Of a stretch of 64,000 nt of DNA, positions 42,091 to 52,484 are shown piece after piece (positions within the stretch are counted from its first letter, which is position 1; each line of letters opens with the position of its first letter). Made by a program: the position numbers and the translations under genes. The stretch is taken from the NCBI GenBank assembly GCA_965240325.2, contig OZ251235.1:558001-622000 (forward strand). The letters are read 5' to 3'. Below the pieces are notes generated by a model. The model did not search any database. It was not told where the DNA came from and saw only the letters and a list, made by a program, of their open reading frames with translations. Origin of the DNA: Rebecca billardiae RCC1528. Its lineage: Eukaryota; Haptophyta.

Positions 42091-43422
42091 ATGGCGCCCG
42101 ATTCTTCCCCCGACGAGCCGCTCCTGGCGGTGAGTGTGAATGGGCCGGTCGGCGCCGATGCGCTCGGCGTGGTGCTCCCCGCCGAGCACGTCCTAGCCTC
42201 GCTGCACGGCCTGTGCAGCTCGCCCGCCGACGCCGAGCGCGCGGCGGCGCCATTCGAGCTGCGCACGCTCGGCGCGATCCGGCGCAACCCGACCGGCTAC
42301 CTGGCCAACCTCGATCTGCGCGCGGAGGACGAGGCCCGCGACGAGCTGAGCACGGCCGTGCGCGAGCTGGGCGGCGCTGCGCTCACGCTCGTGGACTGCA
42401 CGCCGGCATCCTGCGGGCGCGACGCGCGTGCGCTGCGCAGGCTCGCCGCTGCGAGTGGCGCAACCCTTGTCATGAGCGCGGGGTTTGGCTCGGAGGCGAT
42501 GGGCCACGAGGGCTGGCTCGAGGCGGCCTCGGATGAGGAGATCGCGCAGCGCCTGATAGAGGAGCTTCAGGATGGTGTCGACCTCGGCCCCGCTGAGCCG
42601 CGCGCACGCGCCGGTGTGCTGTGCGCGGCTGTGTCCGGCGGCGGCGCCGTCGACGAGGCCAGTCCTGGGCTGCGAGCTCGCGAGGCGAAGCTCGTGTCCG
42701 CGGTGGGGATCGCGTGCCGGCGTACGCTCGCGCCGGTCTTCGTGCACATGCCGCGGTTCGAGCCGTTCGAGCCCGCCCACGCGCTCTGCGCGCTCGACTT
42801 GCTCGAGCGCGCCGGCGCGCCGCTCGCGCGCTGCGTGCTCGTGCTCGGCGGCCCCGCGCTGCTGCGCTTGGCGGCGCGGGCGCCTGAGCTCGACGCGCTG
42901 GTGGCACGGGGGGCTTCGGTGTGCGTGGTGGGCGCGGGCATGCCGGACGTGTGGGCACCGTCGCTCGCGCGCGCCCCGCGCTTGCCCACCGACGTCGAGC
43001 TCGCGGATGTGGTCCTCTCTCTCTGCGCGCGCGCCGCAGTCGCCAGGGTGCTGGTGTCGGCGGGTGTGTGCACGCGGCTGCAGCGCGTCGCGGGCGGCGG
43101 GTACGGGTACGCGCACGCACCGACGGCGTTCGCGGCGTTGCTCGAGGCGCGCGGGCTCGCGCGCGGGGACGTGCGCGCCGTGTGCGGGGGCAACGCTGCG
43201 CGGCTGCTGGCGTGGTGGCGGCCTTTGCCGCCACCGCCGCGCGCAGTCCGGCAGTGGACATGCTACTGGTGTGGCGCGGAGCATGAGGAGGCGCTCCACC
43301 CTCACGATCGGCTGCCCACCGATCACGAGTACTTTGAAAAGTTCTCATGGCGCTATTGCTCTCGCGCGTGCCTCGCGCAGCACCGAGAGGCCGGCTTCGC
43401 CGCGCGCGCAGCAGTGTCGTAG
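42091..43422 (+). CDS. Phosphotriesterase-like protein, probably catalytically dead, with C-terminal zinc motif
   Basis: 443 residues from ATG 42091; an ATG at 42019 is also in frame. The body aligns with the phosphotriesterase (PTER) branch of the amidohydrolase superfamily: EEIAQRLIEELQDGVD, RARAGVLCAA, EAKLVSAVGIACRRTLAPVF, VHMPRF, GGGYGYAHAPTAF and GLARGDVRAVCGGNAARLL. In active members, metal is held by an HxH, a carboxylated Lys, two His and an Asp. Here the first motif reads PAEHVLAS, the second-His region reads VLVLGGPA and the Asp site reads VSAGVC, so most ligands seem lost. The C-terminus adds a zinc-finger-like segment (CYWCGAEHEE, then YCSRACLAQH). A pseudo-enzyme with a new binding role is inferred. 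Confidence 0.72.
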   Translation: MAPDSSPDEPLLAVSVNGPVGADALGVVLPAEHVLASLHGLCSSPADAERAAAPFELRTLGAIRRNPTGYLANLDLRAEDEARDELSTAVRELGGAALTLVDCTPASCGRDARALRRLAAASGATLVMSAGFGSEAMGHEGWLEAASDEEIAQRLIEELQDGVDLGPAEPRARAGVLCAAVSGGGAVDEASPGLRAREAKLVSAVGIACRRTLAPVFVHMPRFEPFEPAHALCALDLLERAGAPLARCVLVLGGPALLRLAARAPELDALVARGASVCVVGAGMPDVWAPSLARAPRLPTDVELADVVLSLCARAAVARVLVSAGVCTRLQRVAGGGYGYAHAPTAFAALLEARGLARGDVRAVCGGNAARLLAWWRPLPPPPRAVRQWTCYWCGAEHEEALHPHDRLPTDHEYFEKFSWRYCSRACLAQHREAGFAARAAVS

Positions 43423-44277
43423 GCGCTGGCAGCGGTCCGCGGTCGGCGGTGCCGGTGCCCGACCTCCAGATGGTGAGATCACTCTCTGAGATGCCACTGG
43501 CCCACTGATGAGAGTTATAGGCTACTCTTTAATAGTCATGGCCCGCGGTGCAGGGCGGAGCGCGCAGCGTGGAGCCCGCACCAGCGGGCCCGAACCACGT
43601 TTCAAAAAGATCTTTGATCGCAAGAAAAAAGGGACGGGGGGCGATTTTTAGGGCTGGCGGAGACCGAGTTTCGAGTTTTTGAGATCGCATAGAGAGGTCT
43701 ATTAGGCCGAAAATAAGCGCGTCCAGCTGATTCCCTTAAGTAAAGTGCGATCTGGACGTCAGCTGGACGTGACATTAGTGTAACGGTTCGTTACGAGCGC
43801 GATTTTAAGTATGAGATCATTGCCGCCAACCGCCAACCGATAAAAACGGCAAGGCAAGGGCTCGGGAAACTTGATCACTTGTAAATGTGAATAGTAAAAT
43901 GCTCTCCCCGAGCGCGCCTGTCGCCTCGCAGGCGCACGGGAAACTTGATCACTTGTAAATGTGAATGGTAAAATGCTCTCCCCGAGCGCGCCTGTCGCCT
44001 CGCAGGCCGCGCGTCTCGCCCTCTCCTCGCTCCGCTCTCCCCGAGGCTGAGCTCGCGGCCCGCCTGTCACCTCGCAGGCGCGCGCCACGGACACATGCGC
44101 GACGAGATCGCGGCGGGGGCGGCGAGATCGCGGCGGGGGCGACGGGCAACAACCTGCCCGCGGGCGCGTTCGTCACTCGAGGAGCAGCGCGCAAGGGCGA
44201 GCCGAGTCCGGAGCACGCGAGCTCGTCGCTCGCCGACCGGAGCAGAGCGCGCCGCCCGCCGCCGCCGAGCGAGCGGC
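43423..44277. other. intergenic region with tandem repeats
   Basis: About 850 bp without a gene. 43500-43860 has lower GC and no recognised feature. From 43864 a 74-bp tandem duplication begins, followed by GC-rich degenerate repeats to 44277. Confidence 0.5.
43864..44008. repeat. 74-bp tandem duplication
   Basis: GGGAAACTTGATCACTTGTA starts units at 43864 and 43938; they differ by one substitution (GAATAG versus GAATGG) before their ends. Both contain CTCTCCCCGAGCGCGCCTGT and the end TCGCCTCGCAGG. A third, partial and diverged unit lies at about 44034-44085. Confidence 0.85.
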
Positions 44278-45418
44278 GCGGCAGAGCTGATGAGCCGGAT
44301 GCGCCCGGAGCTCGCGCGGCTGAAGGGCGAGCTCGAGCACGCGAGCTCGCGCCTCGACGCCGAGCCCGAGCTCCTCCTCAACTCAGTCGACGGCGGCCCG
44401 GAGCAGAGCGCGCCGCTGCGAGCGAGCGGGCAGCGCGGCAGAGCTGATGAGCCGGATGCGCCCGGAGCTCGCGCGGCTGAAGGGCGAGCTCGAGCACGCG
44501 AGCTCGCGCCTCGACGCCGAGCGCGAGCTCCTCCTCAACTCGGTCGACGGCGGCGCGGAGGTGCAGCAGCGTGAGGACGAGCAGGAGCATCAGTGAAACG
44601 CGCGCCGGTTCCGGGTCGCGCAGCGGCGCCCAGCTGCCTGCCACGCGAGCGGCGGCCACGTGGCGCGAGGAGGCTGCGTGGGGAAATCGCCGCGCGCGTC
44701 GACGCGGCGATCACCGGGCTGCAGGCCTCGGCAATCGACGCGGTGCGCACCCTCGCCGCCAGCCGCGACGACTCCGCCGTCGAGCTGCAGCAGCTGCGCG
44801 CGCAGATGCCAGAAGTGCCGATGGGCGGCGGCGTATCAGCAGGCTGACGTGCACGAGCACGTGACACGCGGAGGCGCTAGGCGCCAAGCTGGCGAAGTGC
44901 GGCGCCGAGCTCGACGAGCTGAGCGACGCGGCAACGGACGCGCTGGGCGCCCGCGCCGCCATCGTCGCGGCGCCCTCCAGCAGCTCGAGCAGCTGTGGAT
45001 AGTTGGCTGTCGAGGCGACCGCGGGTGTGACTCACAGTGTGAGTGAGCCGGCGCGCGGCTCAGCCTGCCGCTGGCAGCCGCCGTCTTCGAGGCCGACGCG
45101 GCGGAGGAGGCGGCGGGCGAGCACGGCGGCGCGGTGGAGCAGGCGCGCACGCGCGGCGGCAGGCGCGACGCGCCGCTCGCCTCGTTCCACCGCCCCGAGC
45201 TCCGCTCGGTCGGTCTCGGTGCGAGGCTGCGCAGCCGGCAGGCCGGGGCCAGCAGTGGCGCGCGCTCTCGCTCTGCCGGCACGAGCGACCAGCGGCCCGT
45301 CGTCGAGCGCATGGCGCAGGGCGAGTACCTCAAGCAGGTGCGCCCGCTCGCGCGCACGCGCCGGCTCGCGCCGCGCCAGCGCCTCTCGCCCTGCCTGCGC
45401 GCGCGCGCCGGCCGCTAG
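44278..45418 (+). pseudogene. broken coiled-coil gene with internal 157-bp duplication
   Basis: Successive short frames on the plus strand look coding but do not connect: MSRMRPELARLKGELEHASS at 44290, the same peptide again at 44447 in another frame, then ARVDAAITGLQASAIDAV at about 44696, KLAKCGAELDELSDAA at about 44885, and VERMAQGEYLKQVRPLA at about 45303. The fragments are helical and charged like one coiled-coil protein. The 157-bp duplication is not a multiple of three and throws the frame; stops follow at about 44595 and 44847. Splicing could bypass some breaks, but no clear donor/acceptor set was found, so I call it a decayed gene. The original family is unknown. Confidence 0.5.
44290..44585 (+). 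repeat. 157-bp tandem duplication, frame-breaking
   Basis: ATGAGCCGGATGCGCCCGG begins units at 44290 and 44447. The units are almost identical for about 130 bp, differing at GAGCCCGAG versus GAGCGCGAG and ACTCAGTC versus ACTCGGTC. Confidence 0.85.
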
Positions 45419-46466
45419 TCCCCGCGGCGGCCCGCGGACCCGCGGCGACAGTCCTCGGCCCGCCGGCCCGGTGGGCGGCAGTGACTGAGTTGGCGGTGGC
45501 AGCTCAGGCGAACTGTTACACATGTCAGACTGAGACAGCAGCCGACGGAGGGTGCGCCGCGGGCCCCGAACTACGTTCGTTCTACGGAAAAAGACCGCGG
45601 AACGCGGTCATATATATATCATCGATCATATTACTGCTTATTGACACTGTGCGGCGCTCCACGATGAGCTGGGACGGACGGAGTCGACGAGTAGTGAGTA
45701 CATGCATTACAAAGTACGTCAATGCTGACTCCAACGCCAACGGGATAACGCGGTCGGGACTCTCCCGTCTCCGGGGCGTCTCCGGCAGGGTTGACGCCTG
45801 ACGCCCGCGTGTCATCACGAAAATTATATATATAATATAATAATAGTAATAATAAAGAACGGCGCGCGGTCAGCATCGGTTAGTATACCGCACGTGCTCG
45901 TCGGGAAGGAGTCACTAGGTATGTCGTCATTTCGATCCCAGACGAGGAGCGAGCCACGAGGGACCGCGCCGGTCCGAAGTCGGATGAACAGGGTGTTTAC
46001 GGTGCTCATCAGTTCCCGGATGCCACCTTGCGCGGAGTGACTCAGTTGGCCGTCGGGCGCCGCCGAGACTCGAGTGGCGGGCGCCGCCTCTCCCCACCCC
46101 CGCTGCCGAGCCCAAGACGGCGGCGGGGTGGCGCTGTTGGCCTACATAGTACATACACATAACACAGTCGCGAGCAGCAGCGCAGAATAGATATGCGGCA
46201 GCATTTACGCCGGGCATGAGTGGACCTGCCCACCCTTCATCTTCTAGTTCTTTCCTCCGGCTGGGGCTCGATCAGTCGACGCGGCGTCGCTCGCCTCAGC
46301 GCAGCGCAGGCAGGTGGTTGGCGCGGCTGCACTGTCGAGGCGGCTGATTCAATGCAAGTGCAGCACCTTCCCCGAGTCAAGGGAGTCACTCCCTTGCCCG
46401 AGTTGGTGCAGAGCGCGCCAGGGGCGTTCCCCGCACGAGTCATACTACTACGCCAATATAAAAACT
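45419..46466. other. intergenic region with AT-rich runs
   Basis: About 1 kb with no supported gene. It holds AT-rich runs at 45610-45650 and 45815-45865 and a short perfect hairpin, AAGGGAGTCACTCCCTT, at about 46379-46395. Its right end is the outer edge of the large inverted repeat. Confidence 0.45.
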
Positions 46467-46810
46467 CACGCGCGAAAACAAAGCGCGGGAAAATGAAAGC
46501 GCGCTTCGCCAGGGCGCGCTGGCCTCAAGGGGCGCTTGGCGCGCGCGCGGCGCGGCGCGCTGCATCCGTCGAGTTGCCGTGCGAAGGCGGCGCGTTGCTT
46601 GCGTGGCATCGGAACACAGCCATGCTCCGCACTGCGCCCCGCAGCTCGCTCCTCGTCGACTTTGCCGCGCCTACGATCAGCGCGTATGCGAGCCTCGCCT
46701 CGGAATGAGCAGCCCGCGCCGGCCTCAGCCGTGAGCGCCCGCCTGGCGCGCGATGCGATCAACTCACGGCACGAGCTGCGGCTGAGCGAGGAAGCATGTG
46801 CCTGCGCGCC
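46467..46810 (+). repeat. left arm of a large inverted repeat
   Basis: About 344 bp, nearly identical to the reverse complement of 47034-47380. The outer boundary starts at ACGCGCGAAAACAAAGCGCG. The inner boundary is near TGCCTGCGCGC at 46800-46810. Both arms keep the same open frame (starting KARFARARWPQGALGARAA in plus orientation here), about 70 codons, but no domain is recognised. Confidence 0.9.
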
Positions 46811-47033
46811 AAATGTCGCGGTGCCCTTGACAGGACTCCTCATCAGAGCAACGACTCAGGCATGGCATGACGGCAGCTTCGCGCGCAGGCGATGCATATA
46901 GATGTACAAGAGTCGCTGCGCGCACACGCAACCCGAAGACTCCTATTCATCGCTTCAGGGCGCTCACGGTATCGACAGCCGTCTGAAGCTGCATCAACGC
47001 GCACGATCGATGTCTCTAGGCGGCGTGGCTTGC

Positions 47034-47380
47034 GCGCAGGCACCTGCCTCCTCGCTCAGCCGCAGCTCGTGCCCCGAGTTGATCGCATCGCGCGCCAGGC
47101 GGGCGCTCACGGCTGAGGCCGGCGCGGGCTGCTCATTCCGAGGCGACGCTCGCATACGCGCTGATCGTAGGCGCGGCAAAGTCGACGAGGAGCGAGCTGC
47201 GGGGCGCAGTGCGGAGCATGGCTGTGTTCCGATGCCACGCAAGCAACGCGCCGCCTTCGCACGGCAACTCGACGGATGCAGCGCGCCGCGCCGCGCGCGC
47301 GCCAAGCGCCCCTTGAGGCCAGCGCGCCCTGGCGAAGCGCGCTTTCATTTTCCGCCCGCGCTTTGTTTTCGCGCGTTGAT
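47034..47380 (-). repeat. right arm of a large inverted repeat
   Basis: Reverse-complement partner of 46467-46810, differing by few substitutions plus a 3-bp indel near the outer end. The loop between the arms (46811-47033, about 223 bp) is unique and holds no recognised feature. A transcript across it would form a hairpin of about 340 bp. Confidence 0.9.
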
Positions 47381-47405
47381 ATTTGCTCATACACGTCGAA
47401 TACTC

Positions 47406-47463
47406 AGTTTACTAAGAATAATAAGAGACGCACACAGCTCAGGCAGGCGAGATTGACGCCCGC
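47406..47463 (-). mobile_element. dispersed repeat copy C
   Basis: The 3'-most about 58 bp of the dispersed repeat family (minus strand), ending AGTAAAC and starting in GCGGGCGTCAATC. It sits about 25 bp outside the right arm of the inverted repeat. Confidence 0.65.
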
Positions 47464-48061
47464 ACCCACTTCGGTCAGGATGATCAATATTGATTAATAT
47501 GATCGCTCATTCAACCCGCCACACTTTGATCCACACATACAACGTCATCTACTCATCTGATCACACTTGACGAAATATTATCATTGGCCGTCGGAGCTTT
47601 TCAACCACTCGCGTTGCACGTCGAGCTGCAAATAGCACACTTTAATCATCAAGGTCTTTAATCACACTGGGGCTCCATACTATGAGGATACGGTTAAAGC
47701 AGGGTTGAAACTCACAGCCGTACGGAATCCTTGGGAATCCGCAGTGGTTCCAGAGTCGTGCGTGCGAGTGCGTGCGAGCAAGCAAAAAGTGTGCAGCGCA
47801 GAACGGCTGTCTTGCTGGCTAATACAACGGAGTCCATTGGCTAATAGGTGGTTGATGGTTGATATCATGCGAGGCGGTACCTTCAACCGTCGTGATCTGA
47901 ATCCCCCGGGGGCTTGCCGCAGAGGCAGGTGGGCAGGGGTGCGTCGACATCCCAGCATTCCACATGCCGCGGGCGACCTGCCGTGATTGATGGTCAGGTC
48001 CAGACCACCCGTGTGGCTCGCCAGCGCGGGCCGCCGCCAGAGCCGCGGGGGGGCACGCGGC
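47464..48061. other. AT-richer upstream region of the TIR-like receptor gene
   Basis: About 600 bp with lower GC (47470-47700), likely the promoter and 5' UTR of the next gene. A CCATTGGCTAAT sequence at about 47834 is a CCAAT-type element in plus-strand reverse orientation. No other gene is supported. Confidence 0.4.
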
Positions 48062-51000
48062 ATGCGCATGCCGCCGTCGGCGTTGCTCGCCGGACTCCTC
48101 TTCGCCGCATGCGCGCACGCGCAGCTGCTCCTCTCCAATCCGAGCACGGTGCTCGAGAGCATGCCGGTGGAAGCGCCCGCCGCGCACTTCTCCACGAGCG
48201 AGCACTTCCGCATCGACGGCGCCCCATTGGTGCTCTCGCCGCAGTCCGATTGGTCGCTGCACGCCTGCCCGCCCGTCTACCTCGGCGCGCAGCCGCTCGC
48301 GGGCGCCATCGTCATCCTCCACGCGCTGACGAGTTTGTACATCGGCCCGTGCAGCATCGAGCAGTACGCGCGTGCGGTTGCGCGCGAGGGCGCCGCGGCG
48401 ATCGGCGTCTTCGACGCGGGCGCGCTCAAGTTCGACCCGGTTCCGGGCTTCTGGGTCAAGTACTGGGTGCGCGGGGACTCGCGCGACTTCCGCGACCCGC
48501 CTACCGTGCACCTCACGCAGCAGGCAGCGATGCCGCTCATCGCCTCGCTGCAGCGGCAGGGTCCGCTCCGCGCGTCGCTCTCGCCGACGCCGTCGGCGTG
48601 GACCGCGCTGGGAGCGAGCTGGACGTGGGCGCTGACGAAGGCTGTGCGCGTCTTTGCGAACCTCGCCTGCCTCGAGCTCGGCGCGTGCCGGCTGTACGCG
48701 TTTGCACGCGTCGACGGTGGCCCACAGCTGAGCGCGGCCCACTCGGTGCTGGCCGTCAACCTGGTGCTGGGCGCGCTGCGCATCGTGCACATCGTCGTCG
48801 ACAACCGCTTCACGGGGCTGATGCCGCTGCACTTCGACTTCGTGCTCAACGGGCTGATCGTCGTGCTGGGCGCGAGCGGCATCGCGCTCTTCCTGCTGCA
48901 CTTCCTGACCGCGGCGGGCGTGGCGGGCGTGGCATCGCAGCGGCTCACGCGGCAGCTCAGCATCGTGCTCGTGCTCTTCATCGTGGCGATCGCCTCGTTC
49001 GACGTGCTCTCGTCCAGCCTGATGTGGCAGCGCAACGCCTACGAGCTGCTCACGTTCAAGGGTGAGCACGCCGCGCGCCGCGCCTGCGGTGACCCACCTG
49101 CGCGCGCGCGCGCGCTCCCGCGTGCGCACGCACCACCGCGCGGGCAGCTGCTCACACCTCGCGGCGCGGCGTGCCCGCGCGCTCTCTGCCCCCGCGCCTC
49201 CCCGCGTCCAGCCGCGAGCAACTACGCCGTCGTGCCCTGCGTCCTCCTCGCCCTCACGATGCTCATCGAGCGGCGCGCGAGCGTGCTCACGCGCCAGCTG
49301 CCGCCGCCGCCGCTCATCGCGCGGCTCGTGCGCAAGCTGCGCCTCCTCATCCTGCTCAGCATCGGCTCGGTGCTCGCGGGCGTGTTCATGCTGTGGGCGT
49401 TCTACAAGCCATGGCGCACGCTCGTCGGCTTCGTCGCGCAGGAGCTGCTCGGATGCACCATCGCGTACCTGGTGATCGACGCCTTCCACGCGGCCGGGCG
49501 GCCGTCGGCGCGCGGGCCGATCAAGCGCGCGATCGACCTCGTCGTCGTCGGCGTGGCCAAGGCGGCGCAGCGCGCGGGCGAGCGGCGCGAGAGGCAGCGC
49601 GTGAGCCCGGCGGGCGGCCCGGCGCGCGCCGCGATCTGCCGCGGCGACGCGTCGGCGGTGGTCTCGGTGCTCCCCGGCCGCGTCGCGTCGGCGGAGGAGG
49701 TGCTCAACCGCACGCCGGTCGACACGCACGGCGTGCCGCCTCACCTGCTGCTCGGCGTCTCGCCGCGCTTCATCCGCGAGTTCTGCTCGGCGCTGCCCAA
49801 CGTGGGCGAGCAGACGTCGTCGTACGACATCTGCGCGGAGGTCTCGCGCGTCACGAGCTCGCGCGGCTGCTCCCTCGCCGAGTCGCTGTGCTCCACGCGC
49901 ACGTTCGACGGCCGGCCGACTGTGGGCGAAGCCAACCTGTTCATCTCCCACGCGCACTCGTGCTCGTGGCTCAAGATGATGCGCGCAGTCGACGCGTTCA
50001 TCGAGCTGTACGGGCTCGACCCGACGCAGACCTTTCTCTGTGCGCGCCGCGCGCGCGCGCTCGCGCCGCGTGCGTCGCCGCCCGCGTGCGAGCGCGTGCG
50101 CGCGCGTGCCGCGCCGTGCCGCGCGGCCCCCGAGCCTGACCGCCCGGCGCCGCGCCGCCGCCCTCACGCGATGCGCAGGGCTGGACATCTTTTGCCTGCG
50201 ACAGTCGAGGCAGTCGGAGGAGGTGGTCTTCATCCCGGAGATCGAGGCGCGGGTCGCCTACGTCGTGCTGGTCCTCGACCCGTGGGACGCGCCGGTCTGC
50301 CTCACGCGCGCCTGGTGGTGCGCGCCCCGCGCCGCGCCCCGCCCCGCCCAGGGCCTAGCCGCCGTGGACGCGCCCCCGGCCAGCTGCGCCGTCGAGGTCC
50401 GTGCGCTTATGAATGCTATCGCCCCGCGCGCGGCCCACCCTCTCTCGCGCGCGCGTGCTCACCCCGCCTGCAGCCTCTACGAGATCATGCAAGTCATCGG
50501 CGTGGCCGACGACGACGATTTCCTCGGTGACAGCTCTCGGCGCGAGACGAGCGAGCGGCGCTCGACGAGCGAGAGAGAGGGCGAGGTGCACGGCACGCTG
50601 GCGTCCGCGTCGAGCGGCGTCGACCCGAGCGTGCGGGTCGAGCACGGCCTGCGCAGGTCGGAGCAGCCCAGGTCCTCCAGACCGTCAGCCATGTTGCGCA
50701 CCCTCACCGGCTTGGAGCGGAGCGGCGTCAAGTCGGCGAGGCGCCGCTCCAAGACCCACGCTGCAGAGCCCTCGGGCGTCGAGCTGGCCACGGCCGCGCA
50801 GCAGGGCGCGCAGCCGGGCGCGCAGGAGGCCGACGGCTCGATCAGGGCGACGGCGCAAAGCGAGGACGATGTCGGGCCCGGCGCCGCAGGCGCGAGCGCT
50901 CATCGGGAGGACCGGCGGCCGCAGCTCACCCTCACCGTCGCTCCCGACGAGCGCGCTCGCTTCATCGCAGCGCTCCGCGACAACCGCAAGTTTGTCGAGG

Positions 51001-51206
51001 CGGGCCTCACGTCCTTTGACGTGCGCAGAGCGAATGTGCTCGACGAGGGCGACAAGCGCCGGCTGCTCGAGCACATCGCGGTGCTCTTCGGCAGCCACGC
51101 GGAGCCAGACGAGGACCCCGTCGAGGTGGGCGTGTCCGTGTTCAACTACCAGACGCAGAAAGCCATCATTCGAGCGCTCGCAGCTGTGAGCTGGCACGTT
51201 GTATGA
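48062..51206 (+). CDS. multi-pass membrane protein with C-terminal TIR-like domain
   Basis: Four exons, 48062-49061, 49212-50039, 50179-50317 and 50474-51206, give 899 residues. All three introns (150, 139, 156 nt) join in phase, and the joins rebuild a conserved pattern: FLW/LDIFCLRQ and LTRAW/CLYEIM. The N-terminus is a signal peptide (ALLAGLLFAACAHA). Residues about 60-170 resemble a protease-associated-type lumenal domain (ARAVAREGAAAIGVFDAGAL). Six or so membrane segments follow between about 220 and 490 (for example LSIVLVLFIVAIASFDVL, LLILLSIGSVLAGVFMLW). Residues about 573-670 form a TIR-like domain of the algal kind (ANLFISHAHSCSW ... WLDIFCLRQ ... VVLVLDPWDAPVCLTRAW). The tail is basic and Ser-rich and ends in a small folded region. 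A receptor or sensor role is inferred. Confidence 0.82.
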
Positions 51207-51668
51207 CATTTGTTTGATTGAATCTTGCATGCGCTGCCGCTGATCACAGCTGCTGACTGAGCAGTGCGGTGTCGGCCCGTCGGGTCACACTCTGACACAC
51301 TGTCACTGACGGTGACCGCACTGCGCACACCGCGCCAGTGTGCTGTCGTGACATGCTCAGTCACTGATAGTCCGAACGTTATTAATAATAATAATGCTCG
51401 GGTGACAGCCAACTCACTAATGTCAAATACTGCTGCGATATGGCTCAGTATGTATATATATATATGTGTGTAACAGCAGGTGCTGCCGCTGGTCATCATT
51501 GAGTAGGCACGCGAGAATTCAATGGGCCGGCTGAGCCTGAGAGTCCCGGCCGCCGCGCCCGGGGCCGGGGGTCGGGGCCGGACCGCGGGCAGTGCCCAGT
51601 CGCCGCATCAGCACCGCGACGAGTTATTAATACGGATATGCAGCGCATGCATGACGACGTCGACGAGA
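51207..51668. other. convergent spacer
   Basis: About 460 bp between the TIR-like gene and the RRM gene, with moderate GC and a TATATATA run at about 51450-51466. No gene is supported. Confidence 0.4.
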
Positions 51669-52484
51669 CTAGCAGGCAGCGGCGCCGAGCAGGGTAGTCT
51701 TTCTCCGCCGAGAGCCTGGTGCACGCGCCCGACGCCGCAGCAGCAACCGCTCGGCAAGGGCCATGCGGAGCGAGGCGCGCCGGGACAGGCCGCGGCGCCT
51801 CCGCAGCACTCCCCTGTCAAGGACAGGGACGTGACCGGGAAACGCGGCGGCTACGCGAGCCTGCGCCTTCGGCGCACGCCCCTCGTGCTGCTTCGTGTGG
51901 CGCGGCCGAGCGCAGCCCGAGCGCACTGCGGAGCCACCCGTGCTCGCGCCACACTCAAACACCCAGGTGAGCTCGCTGACCGGCTTGGGTGAAAAGTCAT
52001 CCACAAACTGGGTGCGCGCGCTTTTCGGCGCCGTGAGGTCCACCAGTGCCAGCTGCGCCTTCAGCTCGCCTCGCACACGGAGTTCGGTACGGTGCAGGTG
52101 GCGGGCGTCGTCCGCGTCGGTGTGATGCTCGCTGTCGTCGTCGGCATCACCGGCATGCGCCTGCTCCGCGGCCTCCGCACGCTCGCGGGCGAGCCGAATG
52201 AGATAGTGCTCATGCGCTCGCGACACGCGCATCGTGTGACCTCGCCAGCGGACCCCATGATACGTGCGGATCGCAAGATCGACCTTGTCGTCGTCTGCGG
52301 GGGCAACGGACACATACCCGAAGCCACGTGAGGCAGAGAGCTCGTCGTAGAATCCTCTGTCGTCCAGCGGCACTTCGCGAACGATCACGACATCGGTGAC
52401 ATCCCCGAACGGCGCGAAGCGCGCCGCGAGCTCCTCGCGTGTCGTCTGCGGTGCGAGGCCTGAGATGTGTAGCCGTGTCGCCAT
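51669..52484 (-). CDS. NOL8-like RRM RNA-binding protein
   Basis: 271 residues from the ATG at 52484, chosen because the RRM starts four residues later; an upstream ATG at 52658 lies in repeat-derived DNA. One RRM at residues 3-90: RLHISGLAPQTTREELAARF gives RNP2, and SRGFGYVSVAP gives RNP1. It is followed by WRGHTMRVSRAHEHYLIRLA and an Arg/Glu-rich helix, the arrangement seen in NOL8-type nucleolar proteins that serve 60S ribosome biogenesis. The remaining C-terminus includes ARTQFVDDFSPKPVSELTWV, then a basic Arg-rich end that may be out of the true frame or follow a missed intron. The protein is much shorter than animal NOL8. Confidence 0.72.
   Translation of the reverse strand: MATRLHISGLAPQTTREELAARFAPFGDVTDVVIVREVPLDDRGFYDELSASRGFGYVSVAPADDDKVDLAIRTYHGVRWRGHTMRVSRAHEHYLIRLARERAEAAEQAHAGDADDDSEHHTDADDARHLHRTELRVRGELKAQLALVDLTAPKSARTQFVDDFSPKPVSELTWVFECGASTGGSAVRSGCARPRHTKQHEGRAPKAQARVAAAFPGHVPVLDRGVLRRRRGLSRRASLRMALAERLLLRRRARAPGSRRRKTTLLGAAAC

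Noticed and set aside
47819-50233. 804-codon minus-strand frame over the TIR-like receptor gene
   Set aside because: Arg/Glu/His-rich shadow without domains; the plus strand has coherent splicing and conserved motifs.
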